A DNA stretch of 64,000 bases from Ridgeia piscesae (taxonomy: Eukaryota; Annelida; Polychaeta; Sabellida; Siboglinidae), in the NCBI GenBank assembly GCA_025642075.2, contig JAODUO010000157.1, forward strand, positions 346,001-410,000, written 5' to 3'. The notes beneath the pieces were generated by a model. It saw only the letters and a list, made by a program, of their open reading frames with translations, did not search any database and was not told the origin of the DNA. The position numbers and the translations under genes are program-made. Below are positions 1 through 12,269 of the stretch, piece after piece; within the stretch, counting starts at the first letter, position 1; each line of letters begins with the position of its first letter.

Positions 1-735
1 GTAACTATAGAACAGTTTCCGTTTTTAATGTGGTGTTTTAATGGACATTAAAGTCTTTTGAATCTCTGAAAATATATAAAACCCTGTTTTCTGTAGCATC
101 TCCACGGATGCAGTGTTCCGTTTTAATTGTTGTAAAATTCAGAGTACGTAATTAGTATGTTCACAAATGTGTATATGTAACCAAAATAAAATGTTATTCA
201 ATAAAATTTATTGTTTTCATAAATAAACTCACAGCAGAATTCACCAAGTGACACTAACCTTAAAGGGGGAATGAAGCGGCTGAACAACCACAGCCCAAAC
301 ATAAGAACATATAATTTACAGCACTTGTCACCATAATTTGACAAGCACAGCGTCACGGTATATTTTTAATATTTTTTTAAACTGAGCTACTTTCAACACA
401 GGGCGCTGCCATCTTGCCTAGGGCCTTTTCCGGTTTGATTGGCGTGTTGTTTACAATCACGGAAGTCGCCAGTCGATAGGCGACGCAGCATAGCTTTCGC
501 AAAACGGGCCAAACGCATTAAAACAAACATAATTAAACAATTTAATGCACTGTATGGCTAATAGATATACTATGATTGTTAGTAAGCAACTTTTCACATA
601 CTTCCACGAAAGGGTTCCAGGAGAAAAAGCAGGTTAGAGATGATGAAGATGGCGTGTCCGCCGGCGGAAAGTTCGACAAGAGTCTGCGGTGGCCACTTTC
701 GAACGCCGATTGCAAGCCTAATTACAAACGTGCCG
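1..735. other. AT-rich flank followed by promoter-like DNA, no gene called
   Basis: Two AATAAA hexamers (185-190 and 200-205) could close a + strand transcript whose body lies to the left of the window; no coding exon is seen to support this. From about 390 to 720 the DNA becomes richer in CG and holds a GCTGCCATCTTG block (YY1-like, reverse) and a CTTTTCCGG block (ETS-like), which is what an animal promoter often looks like. An ATG in a good context (AAGATGGCG, 646-654) opens a reading frame that was closed shortly downstream before the LINE inserted. I recognise no protein. Confidence 0.3.
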
Positions 736-748
736 AGCACAAAGAGAC
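736..748. repeat. Target-site duplication, left copy
   Basis: AGCACAAAGAGAC, identical to 3923-3935, marks the staggered cut used by the LINE at 749-3922. Joining the flanks at this site restores the pre-insertion sequence. Confidence 0.9.
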
Positions 749-3700
749 TACTTACTTACTTACTTATGCCTGATTGCTCGCTGGGAGCATAGGCCATCGA
801 CCAAGGAACGCCACCGTTTTCTGTCCGTGGCCATCTTCTCCATTTCTCTCCTGGTGTATCCCATCTCCTTCGTTTCTTTTTCTGTGTCTCTTTGCCAGGT
901 GTTTCGTGGCCTACCTCTTCGTCTCTTCCCTGGGGGGTTCCATGTGATGGCTTGACGGGTGATGGTGTTTGGTGGTTTCCTGAGTGTATGTCCTATCCAC
1001 CTCCATTTTCTCTTCTTTATTTCATTTTCTATGGGTAGTTGCTTGGTCATTTTCCAGAGTGTAGTGTTGGATATCTTGTCTGTCCACTTCAGGTGTAGGA
1101 TTCTACGCAGGCATTTGTTGATGAAGGTCTGTATTCTTTTTAGTGTCTTCTGTGTACTTCGCCATGTCTCCGATCCATAGAGTAAAACTGCCTTGACATT
1201 TGAATTGAATATTCTCAGTTTGGTGTTAGTTTTAATTTGTTTTGCTCTCCAAATTTTTCTCAACATGATGAATGCAACTCTTGCTTTCTGTATCCTTGCT
1301 TTGACGTCTTCTGCTGTGCCTCCATGTTTGTTGATTGTACTGCCCAGGTATGTGAATGAGTCTGTCTCTTCCAGCGGCTCTCCGTTCATTGTAATGGGGT
1401 TGTTATTCTTTGTGTTGGCTTTCATAATCCTTGTCTTGCTTCTGTTGATGTTGAGTCCTAGCTGTGTTGACACTGTGTTTAGTAGCTCTGTTTTTTCCTG
1501 CATTTGTTGATGGCTGTGTGAGAGGAGAGCGAGGTCATCCGCAAAGTCCAGGTCCTCCAACTGGCTCCAAGGTGTCCACTGGATCCCATTTCTTCTATAT
1601 TTTGTAGTCTTTTTCATGATCCAGTCTATGGCGAGCAGGAATAAGAATGGTGACAGAAGACATCCTTGCCTCACTCCTGTCTTCACCATGAAGGAGTCTG
1701 TAAGTTGTCCTGCATGAATGACCCTGCATGTCATATCTTCGTAACTATTTCTTATCAGAGATATAAGTTTATTCGGTATCCCGTAGTGCTGTAGAAGCTT
1801 CCACAGTGTATCTCTGTCGAGGCTATCAAATGCCTTCTCGTAGTCTACAAAGTTTATGTACAGGGATGAGTCCCATTCCATGGATTGTTCAACAATGATT
1901 CGCAGTGTTGCTATTTGGTCTGTGCATGATCTGTCTTTGCGGAAGCCAGCTTGGTGGTCTCTGAGCTTGGCATCCACCCCTGTCTTCAGTCTGTCCAAGA
2001 TGACTCTGTTGAGGACCTTTCCGGGTACTGATAGGAGCATTATCCCTCTGTAGTTATTACAATCTTGCATATCTCCTTTCTTTGGGAGCTTCACGAGGTA
2101 TCCTTCTTTCCATTCAGTTGGTATTTCTTCTTGCTCCCATATCTTCCCCAATAGATGATGCAGTATCTCTGTGGAGGTCTCTATGTCAGCCTTGATTGCC
2201 TCGGCAGGAATTTTGTCTGGGCCTGAAGCTTTTTCTCTCTTCATGTGATGGATGGCTTTCTCAATCTCTGCCTTACTTGGTCTTTCGCAGTTTATCTGGA
2301 GAACTTCTTCAGCTGGTGTGATGTCTGGAGGGTTCTGGGGTGGTGGCCGGTTTAGCAGTTCTTCAAAATGTTCCCTCCATCTCTTCAACTGGTCTTCGTC
2401 ACTGGTAAGTACATTGCCATTCTTATCTTTGATAGGTCTGTCTGTACGCTTGTACTTTCCTGCTAATTTTCTTGTTATTTCATACAGTTGTTTCATGTTT
2501 CCTTGGGCTGATGCATCCTCTGCTTCCTTGGCTAGGTCTTCAATGAAGTTTGCCTTGTCTGTTTTTACGCTGTTCTTGACTGCTCTGTTTGCCTCTGTGT
2601 ACTCTTCCTGGGCTGTTGCTTTTGCTGCTCTCGTTCGGCTGTTGTTAATTGCACCTTTCTTTTCCTTCCTCACTTGCACTTTGTTGAGAGTGTCTGCAGA
2701 AATCCAGTCTTTTTGTTGGTATTTCTTCTTTCCCAGAACTTCGCTGCATGTGCTGGTCCACATCTCCTTGATCTGTTGCCATTGTGTGTCTATGTCCATG
2801 TTTCCTTCGTCAAGAAGATCTTGTAGGGCTTCATATTTGTTTCTGACTGTAAGTCGGAAGGTCTCTGTTGTCAGCCTGTCCTTTAGGAAGTCCACATTGT
2901 ACTGCGTTCTGGTGCTCCTCTTGACTTCTCTCTTCTTTAGCTTCATCTTCATTCTGGCCAGCACTAGATGGTGGTCTGAGGCTGCATCTGCCCCTCTCTG
3001 CACTCTCACATCCTGCATTGATCTTCTGAACTTCCGTCCTATGCAGATATGATCTATTTGATTTTCTGTTCTGTGGTTTGGTGATACCCAGGTTGCCTTA
3101 TGAATCCTGCGATGCGGGAACACGCTGCCTCCGATGATCATGTTGTTAAATGCACAAAAGTCAGCCAACATCTCGCCATTTTCATTCATTTTGCCAAGTC
3201 CCTGTCTGCCCATGACTTCTTCGTACCCGCTGTTGTCTGATCCAATTTTGGCGTTCAAATCTCCCATGAGTATTGTCATGTCCTTCTCTTTCAGTTTGTC
3301 ACACAATGTTTGCAGTTTGTTGTAAAAGTCCTCCTTTGTTTCCTCATCCTTGTCGTTTGTGGGTGCGTAGCACTGGATGATGTTGAGCTTGATGTTTTCT
3401 TTCTTTGTTTTGAACGAGGCATAGATGATCCTTGGTCCCGCCGCTTCCCAGCTAATGAGAGCATTCTGTGCCTCATGTGACAACATGAAGGCCACGCCTT
3501 CTGTGTGATGTGCGTCTTCCTCTTCATGCCCCGAGTACAGTATCATTTCTCCCGTATTCAGTCTGACTTGCCCCGACTGTGTCCACCTCGTTTCACATAG
3601 CCCTAATACTGTGATGTTGTAGGCCCGTCGTTCCCTTGCTATTTGGGCTGCTTTGTTTGCTTCGAACATGGTTCTCACGTTCCATGTTCCGATTTTTGAT

Positions 3701-3922
3701 ATTTTCTTGGAAGACAAGAAGGGTATCGGCGATGTAGCTTCCTTACGGCTTTCACTGCATGGCGTCATACTCTCCCCAGGAGGCCCTCCCTCTCCCAAGT
3801 TCAGTAGAGTTCCTTTGGTCGATGTTTTCGTAACAATCTGTTTTTTACGGGAAAGGGTTGTTAGCCCTTTGCCCAACCCTCCTCTTTTCTCAGCCGGGCT
3901 TGGGACCGTCCATGGCAGAGTT
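749..3922 (-). mobile_element. Non-LTR retrotransposon (LINE), nearly complete, with 13-bp TSD
   Basis: The element lies on the minus strand between two copies of a 13-bp target-site duplication, AGCACAAAGAGAC, at 736-748 and 3923-3935. Its 3' end (low coordinates) finishes in a short (TAAGTAAG) tail rather than poly(A), and it encodes one long endonuclease plus reverse transcriptase protein. The TSD, tail and open ORF together indicate a recent insertion by target-primed reverse transcription. The RT sequence and the C-terminal block RGRPRNTWQRD are typical of a LINE lineage widespread in aquatic animals, often misannotated as craniofacial development protein 2-like. I do not assign a clade. 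Confidence 0.9.
760..3768 (-). CDS. LINE ORF2-type protein: AP endonuclease and reverse transcriptase
   Basis: This protein nicks target DNA and copies the element's RNA at the nick. I take the first in-frame ATG (3768), giving 1002 aa; the frame stays open upstream to the element edge (3927) but with no ATG. Order of domains: exonuclease/endonuclease/phosphatase fold at the N-terminus (WNVRTM near residue 28, GDLNAKIG near 168, SDHHLV near 262), a linker rich in Lys/Glu, then RT (EAIKADIETS, YRGIMLLSVPGK, HQAGFRKDRSC, VDYEKAFDS with the first catalytic Asp, GVRQGCLLSPFLF, and FADDLALLS near residue 740 with the paired Asp), thumb and a C-terminal tail. All catalytic motifs seem present and no stop interrupts it, so it could be active. 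It lacks a visible ORF1. Confidence 0.88.
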   Translation of the reverse strand: MTPCSESRKEATSPIPFLSSKKISKIGTWNVRTMFEANKAAQIARERRAYNITVLGLCETRWTQSGQVRLNTGEMILYSGHEEEDAHHTEGVAFMLSHEAQNALISWEAAGPRIIYASFKTKKENIKLNIIQCYAPTNDKDEETKEDFYNKLQTLCDKLKEKDMTILMGDLNAKIGSDNSGYEEVMGRQGLGKMNENGEMLADFCAFNNMIIGGSVFPHRRIHKATWVSPNHRTENQIDHICIGRKFRRSMQDVRVQRGADAASDHHLVLARMKMKLKKREVKRSTRTQYNVDFLKDRLTTETFRLTVRNKYEALQDLLDEGNMDIDTQWQQIKEMWTSTCSEVLGKKKYQQKDWISADTLNKVQVRKEKKGAINNSRTRAAKATAQEEYTEANRAVKNSVKTDKANFIEDLAKEAEDASAQGNMKQLYEITRKLAGKYKRTDRPIKDKNGNVLTSDEDQLKRWREHFEELLNRPPPQNPPDITPAEEVLQINCERPSKAEIEKAIHHMKREKASGPDKIPAEAIKADIETSTEILHHLLGKIWEQEEIPTEWKEGYLVKLPKKGDMQDCNNYRGIMLLSVPGKVLNRVILDRLKTGVDAKLRDHQAGFRKDRSCTDQIATLRIIVEQSMEWDSSLYINFVDYEKAFDSLDRDTLWKLLQHYGIPNKLISLIRNSYEDMTCRVIHAGQLTDSFMVKTGVRQGCLLSPFLFLLAIDWIMKKTTKYRRNGIQWTPWSQLEDLDFADDLALLSHSHQQMQEKTELLNTVSTQLGLNINRSKTRIMKANTKNNNPITMNGEPLEETDSFTYLGSTINKHGGTAEDVKARIQKARVAFIMLRKIWRAKQIKTNTKLRIFNSNVKAVLLYGSETWRSTQKTLKRIQTFINKCLRRILHLKWTDKISNTTLWKMTKQLPIENEIKKRKWRWIGHTLRKPPNTITRQAITWNPPGKRRRGRPRNTWQRDTEKETKEMGYTRREMEKMATDRKRWRSLVDGLCSQRAIRHK

Positions 3923-3935
3923 AGCACAAAGAGAC
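3923..3935. repeat. Target-site duplication, right copy
   Basis: AGCACAAAGAGAC, the partner of 736-748. It borders the 5' end of the minus-strand LINE, so little or none of the 5' end was lost on insertion. Confidence 0.9.
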
Positions 3936-4239
3936 ACTGAACATCAAAACATAAGTTTCGATCAGAGCCACAGGTCCGTGTTTGTTCGATTTACTTGCAT
4001 ATAAGTACGCAGCGACGAAGTAAAGTTCGTCGAACTCGACAGGAAAACCGGACATTATTTCCTTATTTGGAAGGTGATGCGGCGCGTAGGAAATGACAAG
4101 CCGAAACCAGCTTGTTGTTACCAAGGCGACTCGGCACTCACGAGTTCCACCATGTATCGTTACGACTACAATTTAGTCCCACAGTTGTATTTCGCTGTCT
4201 GTCTGCATAATACAAATGTAATAAGAAATGTGAACGTCC
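3936..4239. other. GC-richer flank with an X-box-like motif, no gene called
   Basis: Unique DNA to the right of the LINE. At 4117-4130 GTTACCAAGGCGAC is a one-mismatch fit to the RFX X-box (GTNRCC, spacer, RGYAAC). With the CG-containing context this could be a promoter, but no first exon is evident. Confidence 0.25.
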
Positions 4240-4760
4240 TTTGCTTAATGTCCTGTCTGTCTTTCGCAAAATGGGGTCTCCCATAAATACCCTTTCTGTT
4301 CTCAATGCCCCCTCGATCACTGCTGCAGAGTAGCTCCTCCGTTTTTCATCTCCCTGCTGACTTTTCCCCCTGCCACTTTCTCTGTTGTTCCTTTCTTTCC
4401 TGTCTCTTTTCTCCCTGTCATCGTCCTTGTTATTGACTTCCGTTTGGTCACATAGTCTTACCTCCTGTCGCACCTACTTCTCTCATCTCCTGTCCCCTTA
4501 TCCCTCCCTCCTTCTCTACTGTCACTTTCTCCCCTGTCACCTTCCTGCATGTCATGTTTCCTGTTGTTCTTTCTCCATTTGTTTTCCTTGCAATCACCCT
4601 CCCTCCACTCTCCACCCCCTTCACAATATCCGTTAGCCTAGCTAACTCTGCTGTCAGACAGTCCACTTTCCAACACCCTAAACATTGGAATGTAAACCCT
4701 TCCTCCGTTGTCTCTGACCAAGTTTTTCCGCACCCCGATACGGCATAATCCACCAAGTTG
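4240..4760 (-). pseudogene. Decayed LINE ORF1 fragment (zinc-finger and SGNH-esterase start)
   Basis: Two overlapping minus-strand frames continue each other across a frameshift near 4460. The first (from 4756) has a Cys-rich block (SGCGKTW, then CLGCWKVDC) followed by helix ELARLTDIV. The second has a Lys/Arg-rich linker and then SYSAAVIEGALR and MGDPILRKTDR, which matches the GDSIVRKTD start of the SGNH hydrolase domain carried by ORF1 of CR1-like LINEs; here the Ser of GDS is Pro. The domain then breaks off near 4240. It is a dead fragment. The family assignment rests on the motif order, not on a search. Confidence 0.6.
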
Positions 4761-4921
4761 TGGCAGTGGTTACATTTGTTTATACACCACCAAATTCAAA
4801 CCTCTACATCCGCCAATTTTCCCGCCAAGTGAAAATAATAGATACTATTTTTATGTAGATAGCTCCACCTCTGTGTAGTTGAGGCACAGGTAGAAACGGC
4901 ATACCTTCAACCGTCTGGCGC

Positions 4922-5143
4922 TTAGTTGCCTCGCAGAGCTTGCTGAACTTCGGCTGAAATACACAACTCTTGGATAATACAGCGCCTGGTCTACTGCTAC
5001 ACTGCAATCCTCACTATCTGACTGCAGACTTGTTCCAATGAGCCTTATTAGGTAATTTATATGTTCATCTGCCAGTAAACAACACCATCATTTTTTATTT
5101 CACAAAGTAATCTTTGAAAACACTTGATCACACATACACGAAT

Positions 5144-5191
<48 letters not shown>

Positions 5192-5945
5192 GCACTCGCA
5201 TACATGGAAAATATAAGTTTGGGATGTTCCGTGGAAGGGCATACAACATTGCTCACAATGCATCGTTGACGTCCTGGGTAATTGTAAAATACCATGAACA
5301 GTTCTTCACAGGAAGTGACGTGATAATCAACTCTGCCTTCTAGTTCCCATCTCTTCATTATGAATACTATACTGACCAGGCATAGCCCACCATACAAACA
5401 TACATATGGCGTTTTCACAGAAGTCTGGAGAACTTTAGAAGAAAAAAAACCTCCCACTGTTAATACCTACCATTTATTTTGGTGCTTTATGTTTTTTTTA
5501 CAAATAAATTGTCTGAAACGTGTTTTATTGAAATATTTCCAGTTTGCATACGGAAACACACAGCCCGATCAATGCCCCGCTGTCATACATGGAGACTAGC
5601 GTTAAGATATTGTGTGATTGAGAGATGGGCGCATTGAGGTATGTGACGGACTGTGACTGATAACTACACACTCGTATCTGGATACTCTGACACATACGAT
5701 TTTGGAGTTACGTAATTACGCATAATGCAGCAGCATATTGATTTCAAAAATAAGCCGTCGTGTGAAAACAGTGACCAGTATTGCAATAATGTGTAACAGA
5801 TAGGTGGCAAATGTAAAATTCTTATAATGACAAAACATGACAACCTACCTTGTAGTGTCTTTATATCAGCTAATACACCAAGCCGTTCCATCAGAGCAGG
5901 GTTAGCTTTCATGGATTGGTTAATTCGGCTGATGTCAGCTTTATT
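4922..5945 (-). CDS. 3' exons of an unidentified minus-strand gene
   Basis: Two exon-like segments fit each other. Exon 5945-5849 (97 nt) has acceptor TTGTGCTACAG and donor CAAG|GTAGGT; only one of its three frames is open, reading NKADISRINQSMKANP then ALMERLGVLADIKTLQ, an amphipathic helix. It leaves one base over, and the exon at 4953-4922 (acceptor GTGTATTTCAG) completes that codon and ends after AEVQQALRGN and a TAA stop. The joined tail looks like a continuous coiled coil. I do not recognise the family. Upstream exons were not found: the CR1-like LINE at 6035 and microsatellites lie next to it. A possible first exon with a good donor is at 12198-12164 (MGDITICCRKN), but nothing ties it to these. 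Alternative: two chance exons. Confidence 0.5.
5144..5190. repeat. (CGCA)n microsatellite
   Basis: Pure tetranucleotide run of about 12 units in the intron between the two probable minus-strand exons. The Cys/Val/Arg-rich frames it opens are low-complexity artefacts. Confidence 0.95.
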
Positions 5946-6034
5946 CTGTAGCACAAGAATTACAAAAGTTTATAAACATAACTACACACTCACGGGTGTA
6001 GTGATCACAACCAGATACATTTTATCATCAAAGT

Positions 6035-8250
6035 AAAGGGAGAACGGAATAGAAAAATAAGGTACAGGAAAAAATTTCACAAAGGAAGATATAAGGACAT
6101 GAGGGAATATTTAGCAAAGATAGACTGGAATAAAACACTGAAGAATAAGACAGCAACAGAATGCTGGAATATTCTAAAGAGTGAAATTGACTGCGTCGTT
6201 GACAAATTTGTTCCGTTGAAAAAACAGGGGAAACGGTCAAAGAAGAAACAATTATCGAAGGAAGCCATTAGAAAAATCAAGTACAAGCAAATGATGTGGA
6301 AGAGATATAGACATACTGGAAGTGAAGAAGACTATAGCATTTATAAAGAAGCACTTAATCAAGCTACAGCTGAAATTAGAAATTCAAAGAGAAGCTACGA
6401 ACAAAAAATTGCTTTTAATATAAAACATGACAGCAAGAGTTTTTATGCGTATGCTCGAAATAAGCAGAAAGTTCAGGATAAGGTCGGTCCTCTAGAAGGT
6501 AGTGATGGAAACATAATAACAGAGGGATTCTTAATGGCAGAAAACCTAAATGAGTACTTTAGTTTGGTGTTTACCAGGGAAGATATTAGTGCATTACCAG
6601 TACCAGAGACTAAATTCGAAGGGAGAGAGTCAGACTATTTAGGACAACTAATTGTAACACCACCAATGGTAGCTAAGAAAATAAGGGATATGAAGGATAA
6701 TAAGTCACCTGGAGTGGATGGGATTCCTCCCAAATTACTACTGGAAATTGTAGAACAAATCAGCATACCGCTTGCAACAGTGTTCAATTTGTCATTAGAG
6801 GAGGGAATAGTTCTGTTAGAATGGAAAGAAGCAAACATTATACCATTATTTAAAAAAGGTTCGAGAAACAAGTCAGAGAACTATAGACCAGTGAGTTTAA
6901 CATCGGTGATTTGCAAACTATTAGAAAGACTAATTAAAGATCACCTGGTTGATTTTCTTGTTAAAAATAAATTGATAAACCCATCTCAACATGGGTTTTT
7001 AAAAGCGAGGTCATGCTTAACAAATATGTTATGTTTTTTGGAAGATGTCACAAAGTTGCTAGATGAGGGATCACCAGTAGATATAACAAAAAAGCCTTTG
7101 ACAAAGTGCCACACCAAAGACTACTACTTAAACTAAAGGCCCATGGCATAGGAAATGGAATGATCAACTGGATAGAAAAATGGCTTATTGATGGAAGACA
7201 AAGAGTAGTAGTTGATGGGGAGGTTTCAAACTGGCAATCGGTTTTGAGTGGAGTACCGCAAGGATCAGTATTGGGACCTATTTTATTCTTAATATAATTT
7301 TATATCAATGATTTGGATGATGACATAACAAGCAAGGTGTTGAAGTTTGCGGACGACACAAAAGTGTTTAGAAAAATTTAAAGTGCTGCAGATAGACAGC
7401 AATTACAAGATGATCTGAATAAGTTGACCGAATGGTCTGAGAAGTGGCAAATGCAATTTTATTATGGGAAGTGTCAGTGCCTCCACACAGGACATGGGAA
7501 TGAAGACGCACAATATACAGTAGGTGATACTATACTAAATACTACCGTAAAGGAAAAGGACTTAGGGTTAACTATTAGTGCTGACATGAAGGTATCACAG
7601 CAGTGTGGAATTGCAGCAGCGAAGGGAAACCATTTTTTTAATAAAAAATATAGTGTACAAGGAAAAAGATCTAATAATACCGCTGTACAAAACAATAGTT
7701 AGGCCTCATTTAGAATATTCCATACAGGCATGGAGGCCATATCGCAAGAAGGACATTGATATATTAGAAAGAGTACAAATGAGAGCAACCAAAATGATAC
7801 AAAAACTCAGGAATATTAGTTATGAAATGCGTCTAAAAGAATGTGGATTAACAACACTAGAAACCAGGAGAGTGAGAGGAGATAAGATAGTGTTTAAAAT
7901 ATTCAATGGGTATGAAAATATTTACAGAAATATGTTTTTCTCCGCTAAGTAAGAGAGAAGGACTAGAGGACATGGAATTACATTAGCAAAGAAGCAGTGT
8001 AGACTAGATATTCGAAAAATTTCATTTTCACAAAGAACAGTAAATGAATGGAACAGATTATCAGCTGATTGTGTAGGTGCTAGTAGTGTTAATATGTTTA
8101 AAAATAAAATCGATATATACCTAAGAAGGGCAGGGTACATTTAGATAAATAGGTTGGACTCTCAATAAGCCAAAGGGCTTCCTTGTCCACTTGCCATCTA
8201 GAGTTGATTCTCCAGGTGGCAATCTTGTTAAATCTGGTCAAATTGCGCAT
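6035..8250 (+). pseudogene. CR1-like LINE, 5'-truncated and decayed reverse transcriptase
   Basis: The frame at 6099-7136 covers the linker and RT fingers (NKSPGVDGIPPKLL, IIPLFKKGSRNKSENYRPVSL, INPSQHGFLKARSC). A short deletion near 7085 removes the YLDF-type motif with the first catalytic Asp and shifts the frame; the RT continues as GVPQGSVLGPILF (7106-7297), a stop, KFADDTKVFR, a stop, then thumb fragments (7424-7702, 7605-7952) ending RAGYI. The AP endonuclease half is absent, so the copy starts in the middle of the element, the usual outcome of incomplete reverse transcription. The 3' end has a CTTGTTAA-type tail also seen in the copy at 18150-18630. It cannot be active. Confidence 0.85.
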
Positions 8251-8536
8251 AACTACTGCTCTCTATTCCCCTTCAGGTGAGCGTGCGTGCGTGCGTGCGT
8301 GCGTTTCGTGCGTGTGTGCACATGTGTATGGATTCGTTCGCACCCTGTAAACTTCAGGCCTGGAGACGTCATCATGGAAGAGAAATATGCAAATGTTGAT
8401 GCGATTCCCCATGGGCGGTTTACAGACGGTAGTAGCTCTATGCGTACGTTCAGGGAGCAAAACTCCTCCAAATGCACCCTCTTGAATCTCCCCTAAACAT
8501 GCTCACTGGCGTTGTAACTTCAGCCAGCCCGCGCAA

Positions 8537-8615
<79 letters not shown>

Positions 8616-9105
8616 GCACGCACACACTACACGCATGTATGCATGCTTTCATGTTCGCAAGCACATACACACAATACACCCACACATTAATATATGGTCA
8701 TACAGGCAGACACCACATACATTAAAAACCACATAAGCATATGTGAAAGCGCACACCCCTCCCCCCACATACACACGTACACCGATACGTACACCCACAT
8801 AATGTATACGCGATGTATGCAGATTTTCATGTTCTCAAATCCACATCGACGCGGATCGGTATCGACTCGCGCGCGCCCGTACACTCATACACACACGCGT
8901 AAACAAGCGCGCGTGCGAACGTGCTCACACATGCTCACGCAGCCATGAACCACGCACATGTTATAAAATTACACACGTATATGGGTACACGCAAGCATGC
9001 ACAGACACTCATGCACACACATATACATACATACGTACATACATACATGCATAATTTTACACACACACACACACTCACACACACGCACACACGTACGCAC
9101 GCACG

Positions 9106-9187
<82 letters not shown>

Positions 9188-9230
9188 ACGCACGCACACT
9201 CCGCTCTCCATTGACGGGTCATACATGAGA
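8251..9230. repeat. CA/CGCA microsatellite cluster
   Basis: Contains (GTGC)n near 8280-8305, a long (CA)n run at 8539-8611 grading into (CGCA)n, AC-rich imperfect repeats to 9100 and a second pure (CA)n run at about 9112-9186. The many His/Thr and Cys/Val reading frames are translations of the dinucleotide. A short non-repetitive island lies at 8320-8520; no exon was recognised in it. Confidence 0.93.
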
Positions 9231-10139
9231 CACGGAAAGAGGGTGGTATTTAAAATATCTCATTGCTACATTCAAAACTATTTCATGTTCACGAAAACAT
9301 TTCCATTCTTGCATTATCAAGGCCAAGATAGTTGACGGGCGCATGCGCAAAACGGTCTATGGGGCACGTAATGCTAGCGCAAGAATAACTCGAAACACCG
9401 TCTCACGAAGTGTGCAGCCAATTTTAAGTGAGCCGTTGTGTGGTGGATATTGCGGCGCCAAAGTAAATATTATTAATCATTAGTAGTTATTATTACCCAC
9501 ATGTCGCCCTAGCTAATGATGCTTACATGCAGCGGTCAGTTATGCTAATTTCAGGGATATGAATTAAGTTGAGGCTTGTGGCAATGGTTATAGGTAAATT
9601 ACGCATTTCAGATCAAAGTATAAAAAGGTTAACATACACAACATAAAAGTAAAGGAAAGTTCTTACAGTCCAACACATACAGTCTATGAATATTCCGCCC
9701 TTCTGAGGTGTTTGTATGTGCCTTTACGTACGTCACATGGACCATTACGCATTGGGGTTACACACTTATTTCCACTCCCATGGAAGACGGTTTCAAATTG
9801 ACTTAAACATAATAGTCAAAATATTTCATCAATGGCAAACATTATAAAGTCATTAAACACATACAACAGTGCCACACTGCTGTGTGATAAAGCCTTAGTA
9901 CCAAGAAACAACATACATATGCACTGAGAAACGATGAATAGTCACAACTTCATGCATATGCACGGTTTCAAGATTTTGTCAGCGGAAGCAGATGGTTTAA
10001 GCCCAGTTAACAGAATTCATGTCTATAATCTGTTCCATCACCGTCATATTCACCACGTTTTACTCCTTAGATGTGTTCACTGTCTCATTCTTTTCAGGTA
10101 CAGTCATCGTCTCTTTCTCTTCAGTCACATTCGTAACCT
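9231..10139. other. Unique DNA with an NRF-1-like palindrome, no gene called
   Basis: At about 9338-9348 a GCGCATGCGC palindrome fits the core of the NRF-1 site, next to GGCCAAGATAG, a promoter-like combination. No exon with convincing splice sites follows on either strand. Confidence 0.25.
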
Positions 10140-11455
<1,316 letters not shown>

Positions 11456-12269
11456 AGCATCAATAGCAAGAAGAAGCATTACTATTCCTGCATATATACA
11501 TTTATACATACACGAGCTTGACTGTAGTTGAATGCATTTCCGATATGTATCACAAAACCAGCTGAACTTATGAAATGGAGTCAATGTGTGTGCACAACAT
11601 GTAGTGTTTGTAAAACAATAGGGTGTCAACTTGCCACACACAACATTGAACCGACATTACCCGAAACTGTGCAAGTGAATACAATGGTTAGACAAACAAC
11701 TGACACTGTTTTTGCATAACAACACAGTAAGTGCAATCAGTCACAACTGTATTTAAGACTGTCATAGAATGTGAAGTTATAAATTATAACCTGACAGGAA
11801 TGCATACTTATTAGTACACAATCTAAAAAAGCATGCACAAATTCGTATGTTTAGGTAACACAGCTAACAGCGCTCCTGGGCCTGCTCCACCCCCCCCCCC
11901 CCGTCCTCACCCACGACCATACATTTCTATCTATGCTCACGACGCATTCAACAAGTTCCTCAGTCCGAGCTTCCCGCCAGGTGGCGGCTCGATACCCTGC
12001 AGATGGTGCTGCCCTCTGGATCGCTTCATGGGCTGTATATAATAACGTACATTTCTACAGGGAACCATCCAGACTTCTTTGAACACACACCAACTGTATT
12101 TAGTAAGCAGCTAATAAAACCTACCCACTAAATTCGATTTATCCAGTAAACACCCTTTCCTACCTGTTTTTACGGCAACATATTGTAATATCGCCCATCC
12201 AGACCCCGTCTCAACGGCAACGTGCTACACTGCGGCTGGCTGACAACGACCACAGCCACTGGCAGTGTT
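11456..12269. other. Unique DNA upstream of WDR6, possible bidirectional promoter
   Basis: Contains a C run at 11890-11903 and a more GC-rich block at 12160-12260. On the minus strand, ATG at 12198 opens MGDITICCRKN and is followed by a strong donor (ACAG|GTAGGA, exon end 12164), so a minus-strand first exon diverging from WDR6 is possible. Nothing else is recognised. Confidence 0.25.

Noticed and set aside
2252..3052. 266-aa + strand frame
   Set aside because: Antisense shadow of the LINE endonuclease-RT gene.
3768..3927. Earlier GTG start for the LINE protein at 3927
   Set aside because: Animal translation would rarely use it and it lies in the target-site duplication; the first ATG at 3768 still precedes the endonuclease domain.
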